From Brevundimonas aveniformis DSM 17977 (GTDB lineage: Bacteria; Pseudomonadota; Alphaproteobacteria; Caulobacterales; Caulobacteraceae): 64,000 bases of DNA. How positions within the stretch are numbered: the first letter of the stretch is position 1; each line of letters begins with the position of its first letter. Below are positions 1 to 8,311 of this stretch, in pieces. The stretch is taken from assembly GCF_000428765.1 (NCBI RefSeq), contig NZ_AUAO01000003.1:248001-312000 (forward strand), written 5' to 3'. The position numbers and the translations under genes were made by a program. Under the pieces are notes generated by a model, which saw nothing but the letters and a program-made list of their open reading frames with translations, ran no database searches and was not told the origin of the DNA.

Positions 1-1
1 C

Positions 2-1339
2 TATATCGCGTCATTGGGCAATGTCTGTCGCTGGTTGGCCGAACAGGCCGAGGCGCTTGGTGTGGAGGTCTATCCCGGCATGGCGGCCAGCCACGTTGTC
101 TGGGATGAGCCATCTGGTCGCGTGAAGGGCGTGGTCGCCGGCGTTTTCGGGATCGACCGTGAGGGTAAGCCGACCGACGATTTTCAGCCGGGAATCGAGC
201 TTCACGGCAAATATGTTCTGATCGGCGAAGGCGCGCGTGGGTCCCTGGCCAAGTCGATCATGGCGCGGCACGGTTTGGCCGATAGTGCCGAGCCTCAGAA
301 GTTCGGGATTGGCCTGAAAGAGCTGTGGCAGATTCCTGCGGACCAGCATCGCCCGGGTCTGGTTCAGCACACGACGGGATGGCCGCTGGACGACAAGACC
401 GGCGGAGGATCGTTTCTCTATCACTTTGGCGACCGCTATGTGGCGGTCGGCTTTGTCGTCCATCTGAACTACGCCAACCCGTGGCTGTCACCGTTTGATG
501 AGTTCCAGCGGTTCAAGCATCACCCGGCGATCGCCGAGCATCTCGAAGGTGGGAATCGCATTTCGTATGGCGCACGTGCGATCGTTGAGGGGGGGCTGCA
601 ATCCATCCCGAAACTGACCTTCCCAGGCGGAGCTCTGATCGGGGATAGCGCCGGCTTTGTGAACGTCCCCCGGATCAAAGGCAGCCACAATGCGATGAAG
701 ACTGGCATGCTGGCGGCCGAAGCCGCCTATGCGGCGCTGCGTGCGGATTCAGAAGCCGAAAATCTGGATGCCTATCAAGCCGCGTTCGAACGGTCGTGGG
801 TGCGCAAGGAACTCCGGCTGGTTCGCAATGCCAAACCGCTGCTCACCCGCCTCGGCACGTCGCTGGGTGGAGCAGTCGGCCTGTTCGACATGTGGTTCCA
901 GTCGATCTTCGGCGGCTTTTCGCTCTTCGGAACGCTCAAGCATGGCAAGACGGATGCGGCTTCAACGGGTCTGGCCGAGGACCACAAGCCGATCGCCTAT
1001 CCCAAGCCGGACGGCAAGCTCAGCTTCGACAAGCTGAGCTCTGTCTTTATCTCCAACACCAACCATGCCGAGGATCAACCGGCTCATTTGAAGCTGTTGG
1101 ACGCCAGCGTGCCGGTGTCGGTCAATCTGCCCGAATATGGTGAGCCGGCGCGGCTCTACTGCCCGGCGGGGGTCTATGAGATCGTCTATGCCGACGAGCA
1201 GGCCAAGACCGACCCGCGCTTCGTCATCAACGCCCAGAACTGCGTCCACTGCAAAACCTGTGACATCAAGGATCCGTCGCAGAACATCGTGTGGACGACA
1301 CCTGAAGGCGGCGGTGGCCCCAACTATCCCAACATGTAA
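2..1339 (+). CDS. Electron transfer flavoprotein-ubiquinone oxidoreductase, C-terminal part
   Basis: This gene is cut by the left edge of the window; the frame is open from base 2, and about 445 residues are visible of a family that is usually near 550. The enzyme passes electrons from electron transfer flavoprotein to membrane ubiquinone during fatty-acid and amino-acid oxidation. The middle part has the family's GDSAGFVNVP flavin-binding stretch (near 651-680). The C-terminus has the ferredoxin-like 4Fe-4S site: one cysteine in RLYCPAG followed by NCVHCKTCD, and the typical ending GGGGPNYPNM. The start codon lies outside the window. A TPR protein follows after about 45 bases on the same strand. 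Family assignment is secure. Confidence 0.96.
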   Translation, partial: YIASLGNVCRWLAEQAEALGVEVYPGMAASHVVWDEPSGRVKGVVAGVFGIDREGKPTDDFQPGIELHGKYVLIGEGARGSLAKSIMARHGLADSAEPQKFGIGLKELWQIPADQHRPGLVQHTTGWPLDDKTGGGSFLYHFGDRYVAVGFVVHLNYANPWLSPFDEFQRFKHHPAIAEHLEGGNRISYGARAIVEGGLQSIPKLTFPGGALIGDSAGFVNVPRIKGSHNAMKTGMLAAEAAYAALRADSEAENLDAYQAAFERSWVRKELRLVRNAKPLLTRLGTSLGGAVGLFDMWFQSIFGGFSLFGTLKHGKTDAASTGLAEDHKPIAYPKPDGKLSFDKLSSVFISNTNHAEDQPAHLKLLDASVPVSVNLPEYGEPARLYCPAGVYEIVYADEQAKTDPRFVINAQNCVHCKTCDIKDPSQNIVWTTPEGGGGPNYPNM

Positions 1340-1384
1340 GGGAAACGCCTTGCTTGTGCCGCGTTATGCGGGAAGGTGACGATC

Positions 1385-3097
1385 ATGCGCCTGTCCTACC
1401 TCGCTTTTTCCGCCCTGATCCTGGTCGCCGCGCCACAGTCCGTCGTCGCCCAGGAAACGCCTGAGACGCCGGATGTTCCGGTCGTTGTCGATCCTGGTCC
1501 TCCCGACCTGGATGGTGGCACATCCTATGGACTGTTCCTGGCAGGCCGGGCGGCCATGAGCCGCGGAGATGGTGAGGCCGCAACGGCGTTCCTGGCAGGG
1601 GCCCTGGCGGAGTCGGACGATGACCGACTGGTCCGCGAAAGGACGTTTTCCGCGGCCATTCTCGCCGGCGATGTTCGCACCGCCTCCAGTGTTCGGCTCG
1701 TGGAGGGCGAGTCGACCGCCTCGCTGATTCAGGCCGGTCGCCTGACCCGTATCGCCCAGGCCATTATTGATGATCAGTCGCGAGATCTGAACCGCGAGAT
1801 TCAGGCCAATCCGGTCCAGTCACCGCATCAGTTGGCGGGTCGTCTGATCAATCGGTGGCTGGCCGCTTCGGCGGGGGACTGGAACACGGCGCTGGCCCCT
1901 ACGACAAGCGACGCCGATGCCCTGACCCGCATTCTCGGGGGATACTACCGCGCCTTGCTCCTTGAGCGCCGCCGTCAGTTCGATGCCGCTGACGCCCAGT
2001 ATCAAGCGCTGTTGCTGGACGGTTCCGCCGCCTCAATGACGCGGCTGCCCTATGGCGAGTTTCTGGAACGTCGCGGTCGGCGCGCCGAGGCGATTGCCCT
2101 GTACGACGCGGGCTTGGCGCGCGGTGCGGATTCGGCCCTTTCGGCCGCGCGCCAGCGGGCCACGAGTCGCGGTCGTGCGCCCGCCCTGATCACCATTGAT
2201 GAAGGCGCGGCCCTCGCCTTTGGGCATGCGGCGGCGGCGGCGGCTATCTCTGAGGCCCATGAGTTCGTGATCACCTATCTCGGCATGTCGTTGGCACTTG
2301 ATGCCGACAATGGGGAATCCTGGCTGATGCTGGGTGACGCGCTGAAAGAAATCGGCATGTCGGGCACCGCACGCGAGGCCTGGGCTCAGACGCCGGTGGG
2401 GGCACCTGAATATGTCGAGGCCCAGATTCGTATCGCCTCCAGCCTTGATGAAGACGGATTTGGTGACGAGGCGGTCAGGATTGCTCGGACGATGGCCGAT
2501 GGTCGTCCGGGGGTGGCCTCGGCCTATGTGCTGGCCGCGCTGCTCTCGAGCAATGGCCACTATGATGCCGCCATCGAGGTTCTGAACGGTCCGGCTCTCG
2601 CCGATCTGCAGGACTGGGTGGTTCTGTTTCAGCGCGGAGCTGCGCTGGAACGACGGGGTGACTACGCGGCCGCTGAAAGCGCGTTTCAACAGGCGTTGGC
2701 GCTGTCCCCGGACCAGCCGGAAATTCTGAACCATCTCGGCTATATGTGGGTGGATCAGAACATGCGGGTTGAAGAAGGCTTGGCGCTGATCGAACGGGCT
2801 GTCGCGGCGGAACCGGACAACGGCAACTATCAGGACTCCCTGGGCTGGGCGCGCTATCGGCACGGCCAGTTCGATGAGGCGGTGGTCATTCTGGAACGGG
2901 CCGTCGGGATGGAGCCCGGAAGCGCCACGATCAACGATCATCTCGGGGATGCCTACTGGCAGGTCGGACGCGCGCGCGAGGCCTCGTTCCAGTGGTATCG
3001 GGCGCTGACGCTCGATCCGAACGATGCCGAGCGCGCCGCCCTTGAGGCCAAACTGGCCGGCCAGGCCCCGTCTGGGGCTGGGTCCTCGCAGCCCTGA
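1385..3097 (+). CDS. Exported tetratricopeptide-repeat protein
   Basis: A 570-residue protein with a clear signal peptide (hydrophobic LAFSALILVAAP, then cleavage near VVAQ-ETPE), so it should act in the periplasm or be membrane-anchored. The C-terminal half (about residues 280-560) consists of tetratricopeptide repeats, for example the units ending in ALSPDQPEILNHLGY and AVAAEPDNGNYQDSLGW, which normally form protein-protein interaction scaffolds. I chose ATG 1385 over the upstream in-frame GTG at 1376 because the signal peptide starts there. Its stop overlaps the ispE start (TGATG), so the two are probably translationally coupled. The specific partner is unknown. Confidence 0.85.
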   Translation: MRLSYLAFSALILVAAPQSVVAQETPETPDVPVVVDPGPPDLDGGTSYGLFLAGRAAMSRGDGEAATAFLAGALAESDDDRLVRERTFSAAILAGDVRTASSVRLVEGESTASLIQAGRLTRIAQAIIDDQSRDLNREIQANPVQSPHQLAGRLINRWLAASAGDWNTALAPTTSDADALTRILGGYYRALLLERRRQFDAADAQYQALLLDGSAASMTRLPYGEFLERRGRRAEAIALYDAGLARGADSALSAARQRATSRGRAPALITIDEGAALAFGHAAAAAAISEAHEFVITYLGMSLALDADNGESWLMLGDALKEIGMSGTAREAWAQTPVGAPEYVEAQIRIASSLDEDGFGDEAVRIARTMADGRPGVASAYVLAALLSSNGHYDAAIEVLNGPALADLQDWVVLFQRGAALERRGDYAAAESAFQQALALSPDQPEILNHLGYMWVDQNMRVEEGLALIERAVAAEPDNGNYQDSLGWARYRHGQFDEAVVILERAVGMEPGSATINDHLGDAYWQVGRAREASFQWYRALTLDPNDAERAALEAKLAGQAPSGAGSSQP

Positions 3098-3969
3098 TGC
3101 TGAGCGAATTCGCGCCGGCGAAGGTAAACCTGTTTCTGCATGTTGCCGCCCCGGGCGCAGATGGGCGTCATCAGCTGTGCAGCCTTGTGGTCTTTGCCGA
3201 TGTCGGAGATCGGGTGCGGGCCGAACGGGCCTCGCAGATGTCCCTCAGTGTCGACGGGCCATTCGGCGAGCAGATCGGTCCAGTCGACGACAATCTGATC
3301 GTGCGGGCCTTGAGGCTGGCGAAGGCGGAGCCGATGCGTGTGCATCTGTCAAAACACCTTCCAGCCGCCGCCGGATTGGGAGGAGGCACGTCCGACGCCG
3401 GGGCGGCCCTGCGCCTGGCAAGGCAGATGGATCCAGGCCTGTCGCTGGACCAGGTGGAGGCGGCGGCCCGGTCGCTGGGGGCGGATGGGTTGATGTGCCT
3501 TCAGGCGCGGGCATGCCTCGCAGAGGGCGAAGGCGAGCGGCTCTCTGCGGCACCAGATATGCCGATCTTGCCTGCCGTTCTGGTCAATCCCGCGGTGCCT
3601 AGTCCGACGGGGGCGGTCTATCGCGCGTACGACGCGGGAGGCGGGGCCTTCTCGGCCGACCGACCAGCCCTGCCAAACCGGTTCTCGTCTGTCGCCGAAA
3701 TGGCAGATTTTCTCGCCGCGCAGCGCAATGACCTGCAAGAGCCGGCCGTTCGGTTGGTCCCCCAGGTTCGGGATGCCCTGGCCGCTGTCCGGCGCTCGCC
3801 GGGGGCGCTCTTGAGCCGGATGTCCGGTTCCGGTGCGACGGTGTTTGGGCTGTTCGAAGATGACGAGGCGGCTCAGGCGGCGGCCACAGAAATCGCCGGC
3901 GCGCATCCGACCTGGTGGGTTCAGCCTTGTCGGCTAAACGCCGGTCATCCGGGGGATGAGGTCGATTAG
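3097..3969 (+). CDS. ispE: 4-diphosphocytidyl-2-C-methyl-D-erythritol kinase
   Basis: IspE phosphorylates 4-diphosphocytidyl-methylerythritol with ATP in the non-mevalonate (MEP) route to isoprenoids; it is cytosolic. The 290-residue length fits the family. The GHMP-kinase ATP loop LPAAAGLGGGTSDAGAAL is at about residues 88-105, the N-terminal substrate motif APAKVNLFLHV is at residues 6-16, and the C-terminal GHMP motif RMSGSGATVFGLF is present. The ATG overlaps the stop of the upstream TPR gene by one base. About 80 bases separate it from glyQ. Confidence 0.96.
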   Translation: MLSEFAPAKVNLFLHVAAPGADGRHQLCSLVVFADVGDRVRAERASQMSLSVDGPFGEQIGPVDDNLIVRALRLAKAEPMRVHLSKHLPAAAGLGGGTSDAGAALRLARQMDPGLSLDQVEAAARSLGADGLMCLQARACLAEGEGERLSAAPDMPILPAVLVNPAVPSPTGAVYRAYDAGGGAFSADRPALPNRFSSVAEMADFLAAQRNDLQEPAVRLVPQVRDALAAVRRSPGALLSRMSGSGATVFGLFEDDEAAQAAATEIAGAHPTWWVQPCRLNAGHPGDEVD

Positions 3970-4050
3970 CCGCCGTGGGCCGTTGATCGCCTTGTGCGAA
4001 AGGCGACCGGGCACTAGGACGGGGCGAACCTCAGACTGACCGGACTGCCC

Positions 4051-4938
4051 GTGCCCGAACAACCGCTTTCATTCCAGGACCTGATCCTGACGCTACAGCA
4101 TTACTGGAGCGAGCAGGGCTGTGCGATCTTGCAGCCCTATGACATCGAGGTAGGGGCGGGGACGCTGCATCCTGCGACGGTGCTTCGCGCCCTGGGACCG
4201 CGTCCGTGGAAGGTCGCCTATGTCCAGCCGAGCCGCCGTCCCGGCGACGGACGCTATGGCGAAAATCCCAACCGTCTCCAGCACTACTACCAGTTCCAAG
4301 TCATCCTGAAGCCGAACCCCGACAACCTTCAGGAGCTGTATCTGAACAGCCTGAAGCGGATCGGGATTGATCCCAAGCTGCATGACATCCGCTTCGTCGA
4401 GGACGACTGGGAGAACCCGACGGTGGGGGCCTGGGGCCTTGGCTGGGAGGTCTGGTGCGACGGTATGGAGGTGACCCAGTTCACCTATTTCCAGGGCGTC
4501 GGTGGACTGGAGGTCGATGTGGTGTCCGGTGAGCTGACCTACGGGCTGGAGCGTCTGGCGATGTATGTCCAGGGCGTCGACAACGTTTATGACCTGCGAT
4601 TCAACAATGACGGCCTGAGCTACGGCGATGTTTTCCTCGAGAATGAGCGCCAACAGTCCGAGGCGAACTTCCACGGCTATGACGTGGCCGGGCTGAAGCG
4701 TCGTTTTGACGACATGGTGGCCGAGGTCGAGCGGCTGCTGGCCATGACCGGACCGCAGGGGCAGGCGCTGGTGCTGCCGGCCTATGATCAGGTGCTGAAG
4801 GCGTCACACCTGTTCAATCTGATGGATGCGCGCGGGGCCATCGCGGTGGCCGAGCGCCAGAGCTACATCGGTCGCATCCGGGACCTGTGCAAGGCGTGCG
4901 CGGTTGAATGGGTCGAGCAGGAGCGGGAGCGCGCCTGA
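4051..4938 (+). CDS. glyQ: Glycyl-tRNA synthetase alpha subunit
   Basis: GlyQ is the catalytic alpha subunit of the bacterial alpha2-beta2 glycyl-tRNA synthetase and charges tRNA-Gly with glycine. The 295-residue protein is full length and shows typical stretches: [19 protein letters not shown] near the N-terminus, [18 protein letters not shown], and [20 protein letters not shown]. Translation starts at GTG 4051, which gives the expected N-terminus. The stop overlaps the glyS ATG by one base (TGATG), as expected for subunits made in equal amounts. Confidence 0.98.
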   Translation: MPEQPLSFQDLILTLQHYWSEQGCAILQPYDIEVGAGTLHPATVLRALGPRPWKVAYVQPSRRPGDGRYGENPNRLQHYYQFQVILKPNPDNLQELYLNSLKRIGIDPKLHDIRFVEDDWENPTVGAWGLGWEVWCDGMEVTQFTYFQGVGGLEVDVVSGELTYGLERLAMYVQGVDNVYDLRFNNDGLSYGDVFLENERQQSEANFHGYDVAGLKRRFDDMVAEVERLLAMTGPQGQALVLPAYDQVLKASHLFNLMDARGAIAVAERQSYIGRIRDLCKACAVEWVEQERERA

Positions 4939-7100
4939 TGTCCGAACTCATTCTTGAACTGTTCTCCGAAGAAATCCCGGCCCGGATGCAGGTTGGAGCC
5001 GCTCGTGACCTGGAGCGGATGGCCTCAGACCGCCTGAAGGACGCCGGACTGGAATGGCGCGCGCTTCGCACCTTTGCCGGCCCGCGGCGGCTGACGCTGT
5101 GGATCGACGGCTTGCCGGCGGCCACACCGGATCGCTCCGAAGAGGTCAAGGGCCCCAAGACGTCAGCGCCTGAGCAGGCGCTAGACGGGTTTCTGCGCAA
5201 GACCGGCCTGCGGCGCGAGCAGTTGGTGGAACGGGACGGCGTTCTGTTCGCCGTGATTGATCAGAAGGGCCGCCCCACCTCCGATGTGGTGGCAGAAATG
5301 GTCGAACAGGTGGTTCGCTCCTTTCCGTGGCCCAAGTCGATGCGCTGGGGTGACGGCACGCTGCGCTGGGTTCGTCCACTGAAGCGGATCCTGTGTGTGC
5401 TTGATGGTGAGATCGTGCCGTTCGAGATCGATGGCGTCGCCTCGGGCAATGTCACCGAGGGGCACCGCTTCATGGGCTCGGGCGAGCCCTTTGAGGTCGT
5501 GGATTTCGATGGCTACCGCGGCCAACTGGCCGACGAGTTCGTGCGCATTGACAGCGGCGAGCGTGCCTATGTGATCGAGGAAGCCGCCCACGCGGCCTGT
5601 CGAAATGTCGGGCTGGAGTTGGTGCCAGACCAGGGCCTGCTGGACGAGGTGGCGGGCCTGGCCGAATGGCCGACGCCGATCCTGGGCGAGATGGACCCCC
5701 AGTTCCTCGATCTGCCGCCTGAGGTCGTCCGGCTGTCGATGAAGGTGCACCAGAAGTACTTCGCCGTGCGCGATCCGGCGCGGGACGGGCTGGCGCCCAA
5801 CTTTGTCGTCGTGGCCAATGTGGAGGCGTCGGACGGCGGCAAGGCGCTGGCCGCAGGCAATAGCCGGGTGCTGTCCGCGCGTCTGAACGACGCGCGCTTC
5901 TTCTGGGACGAGGATCGCAAGCCCGGCGCCATCGATGGCTGGCTGGAGAAGCTCAAGGGCGTGACCTTCCACGCCAAGCTCGGCACGCTGGCGGAACGGG
6001 GCGAGCGGATCGAGGCGTTGGCGCGAGAGATTGCGCCGATGGTCGGGGCTGACCCGGATGCCGCGGCCCTGGCGGCGCGCTACGCCAAGGCCGATCTGGC
6101 GTCGGGCATGGTCGGTGAGTTTCCCGAGCTTCAGGGGATCATGGGCGGCTACTATTTGCGCGAGGCCGGAGAGGACGCCGTCATCGTCGACGCCGTGCGC
6201 GATCACTACAAGCCACAGGGGCCCAATGACACGGCTCCGACCGCACCGGAGACGGTGGCGGTGGCCCTGGCCGACAAGCTGGATACGCTAGTCGGGTTCT
6301 TCGCGATCGACGAGAAGCCGACAGGCTCGAAGGATCCCTATGCTCTGCGCCGCGCGGCGTTGGGGGTCATCCGGCTGATTCTGGAGAACGATCTGCGCGT
6401 GCCGATCCGGCGCTTGGCCTTCATGCATCTGTGGCTGGTGACCGAGCGGATCGCCGAAGAGCCGATGAAGGCGCTCGAAGGCTTGCCCTATGCGCTGGTG
6501 CGCGAGGCCGGCGGCGATGTCGAGGCGGCGGCGCGCGAAGCGGGCTGGGAAGCCAAGATCGATACCATGTTCCATGGCACGCGCGATCTGGTCGCCTTCT
6601 TTGTCGAGCGGCTGAAGGTGCTGCTGCGCGACGGCGGTCGCCGTCACGATCTGGTGGACGCGATCTTCGCACTGGGCGACGACGACATGACGCGCGTGCT
6701 GAGCCGCATCGACGCCTTGTCCGCGTTCCTGGCGACCGAGGACGGGACCAATCTGCTGGCCGGCTACAAGCGGGCGTCGAACATCCTCAAGGCCGAGGAG
6801 AAGAAGGGGCCGCTGCCGACCGGCCTGCCGGTCGATCTGGCCGGCGCCCCGGCGGCGGAAACCGACCTGATCGCGGCGGCGTCGCACGCGGCGGCCGAGG
6901 TCGAGGCCGCCCTGTCGGTGGAGGACTTCGACGTCGCCATGGAGGCGCTGGCCCGCCTGCGTGCGCCGGTGGACGCCTTCTTCGAGGCGGTGCTGGTCAA
7001 CTCGGACGTCGCTGAGGAGCGCGAGAACCGGCTGAGGCTGCTGGGTCGCGTCCGCGAGGTCATGGGACAGGTCGCCGACTTTGGACAGGTGACGGGCTAG
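4938..7100 (+). CDS. glyS: Glycyl-tRNA synthetase beta subunit
   Basis: GlyS is the tRNA-recognising beta subunit partnering GlyQ. The 720-residue product begins [18 protein letters not shown], the conserved beta-subunit N-terminus; ATG 4938 overlaps the glyQ stop and is preferred over an in-frame upstream start at 4908. The conserved SMKVHQKYFAV and ASGMVGEFPELQGIMGGYY stretches are present, and the C-terminal roughly 100 residues form the helical DALR-type anticodon-binding region (ending in RLRLLGRVREVMGQVADF). No truncation is seen. Confidence 0.98.
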   Translation: MSELILELFSEEIPARMQVGAARDLERMASDRLKDAGLEWRALRTFAGPRRLTLWIDGLPAATPDRSEEVKGPKTSAPEQALDGFLRKTGLRREQLVERDGVLFAVIDQKGRPTSDVVAEMVEQVVRSFPWPKSMRWGDGTLRWVRPLKRILCVLDGEIVPFEIDGVASGNVTEGHRFMGSGEPFEVVDFDGYRGQLADEFVRIDSGERAYVIEEAAHAACRNVGLELVPDQGLLDEVAGLAEWPTPILGEMDPQFLDLPPEVVRLSMKVHQKYFAVRDPARDGLAPNFVVVANVEASDGGKALAAGNSRVLSARLNDARFFWDEDRKPGAIDGWLEKLKGVTFHAKLGTLAERGERIEALAREIAPMVGADPDAAALAARYAKADLASGMVGEFPELQGIMGGYYLREAGEDAVIVDAVRDHYKPQGPNDTAPTAPETVAVALADKLDTLVGFFAIDEKPTGSKDPYALRRAALGVIRLILENDLRVPIRRLAFMHLWLVTERIAEEPMKALEGLPYALVREAGGDVEAAAREAGWEAKIDTMFHGTRDLVAFFVERLKVLLRDGGRRHDLVDAIFALGDDDMTRVLSRIDALSAFLATEDGTNLLAGYKRASNILKAEEKKGPLPTGLPVDLAGAPAAETDLIAAASHAAAEVEAALSVEDFDVAMEALARLRAPVDAFFEAVLVNSDVAEERENRLRLLGRVREVMGQVADFGQVTG

Positions 7101-7150
7101 GCTGGCGTCGCCGACTCGCGGCATCACAAACCGATAGCCGGGAGGGGACG

Positions 7151-8305
7151 ATGAGCAGGCTGTTGAGAACCCGCGACGGCAGCGAGGCGCGGGTCGGGTT
7201 CGTCGAGCTGTTCTTTGACCTGGTGTTCGTCTTTGCGATCACCCAGGTGTCGCATTTCCTGCTGGAAGACCTCAGCTGGGACGGCGTGCTAAAGGCGGCG
7301 ATGCTGCTGGCGGCGGTCTGGTGGGCGTGGATCTACACCTCATGGGTGACCAACTGGCTGGATCCGCAAAAGGCGGCGGTCCAGATCGGCCTGTTTGTCT
7401 TGATGGCCGCCGGGCTGGTGATGTCGGCAGCCCTGCCGCATGCCTTTGACGAAACGGGCCTGGCGTTCGGGGTCGCCTTCGCCTTCATCCAGGTGGGGCG
7501 GACCGTGTTCATGCTGATGGCCTGTCGCGAGGACACCGGGCTGAGGCGAAATTTCCAGCGGATCCTGGTGTGGCTCTCCCTGTCCGGTGCCTTGTGGATC
7601 GGCGGTGGCCTGGCCGCACCAGAGGTCCGGCTGTGGTGGTGGGGTGCGGCGATCCTTATTGAGTACCTCGGTCCCGCCCTCTATTTCGTCGTTCCCGGCC
7701 TGGGGCGTTCGACGACCGCCGACTGGAATGTCGAGGGCGGACACATGGCCGAGCGCGTCGGCCTGTTCATCATCATCTGTCTGGGCGAGACGCTGCTGAT
7801 CTCTGGGGCGACGTTTGCGGGCCTCGACTGGACCACCGAGGTCTGGCTGGCCTTCGCCTCGGCCTTCGCCTCAACGATCGCCATGTGGTGGCTGTTCTTC
7901 AGCCAGGCCCATGAGAGCGCCGCCCACGCCATCGCCCATTCCGAAGATCCCGGCGCGCTGGCGCGCAAGGCCTATACCTATTCGCCGCTGCTGATCGTGG
8001 CAGGGATCATCGTGGTGGCTGTGTCCGATGAGTTGGTGCTGGCCCATCCCGGTGGCCATGTGGTGCCGGCGGCGGCGCTGACGCTTCTGGGCGGGCCGGC
8101 GTTGTTCCTCCTGGGCACAGCGGTGGCGATCTATGCGCTCTGGGGAAAGATCGCGTGGCCGCGCCTGATGGGGGCTGTGCTCTTGTGCGCGGCGTGGCTC
8201 ATCGTGCCGAGGGTGACGCCGGTGGTGCTGAGCTGGCTGTCAACAGGGATGCTGCTGGCGGTGGGTGTATGGGAAACGACGCGGACGCGGCGTCAGCGGG
8301 CCTGA
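7151..8305 (+). CDS. Low-temperature-requirement A (LtrA) family membrane protein
   Basis: A 384-residue integral membrane protein with roughly ten hydrophobic helices. The N-terminal signature GFVELFFDLVFVFAITQ (residues 18-34) and RVGLFIIICLGETLLI are characteristic of the LtrA family (bacterial low temperature requirement A). The family's biochemical function is not established. The ATG at 7151 follows a GGGAGGGG ribosome-binding sequence. It ends six bases before the convergent uvrD stop. Confidence 0.9.
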   Translation: MSRLLRTRDGSEARVGFVELFFDLVFVFAITQVSHFLLEDLSWDGVLKAAMLLAAVWWAWIYTSWVTNWLDPQKAAVQIGLFVLMAAGLVMSAALPHAFDETGLAFGVAFAFIQVGRTVFMLMACREDTGLRRNFQRILVWLSLSGALWIGGGLAAPEVRLWWWGAAILIEYLGPALYFVVPGLGRSTTADWNVEGGHMAERVGLFIIICLGETLLISGATFAGLDWTTEVWLAFASAFASTIAMWWLFFSQAHESAAHAIAHSEDPGALARKAYTYSPLLIVAGIIVVAVSDELVLAHPGGHVVPAAALTLLGGPALFLLGTAVAIYALWGKIAWPRLMGAVLLCAAWLIVPRVTPVVLSWLSTGMLLAVGVWETTRTRRQRA

Positions 8306-8311
8306 CCGCGC

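Noticed and set aside
2033..2941. 302-residue open frame antisense to the TPR gene
   Set aside because: High GC gives long open antisense frames; its translation shows no domain and the sense strand encodes a clear TPR protein.
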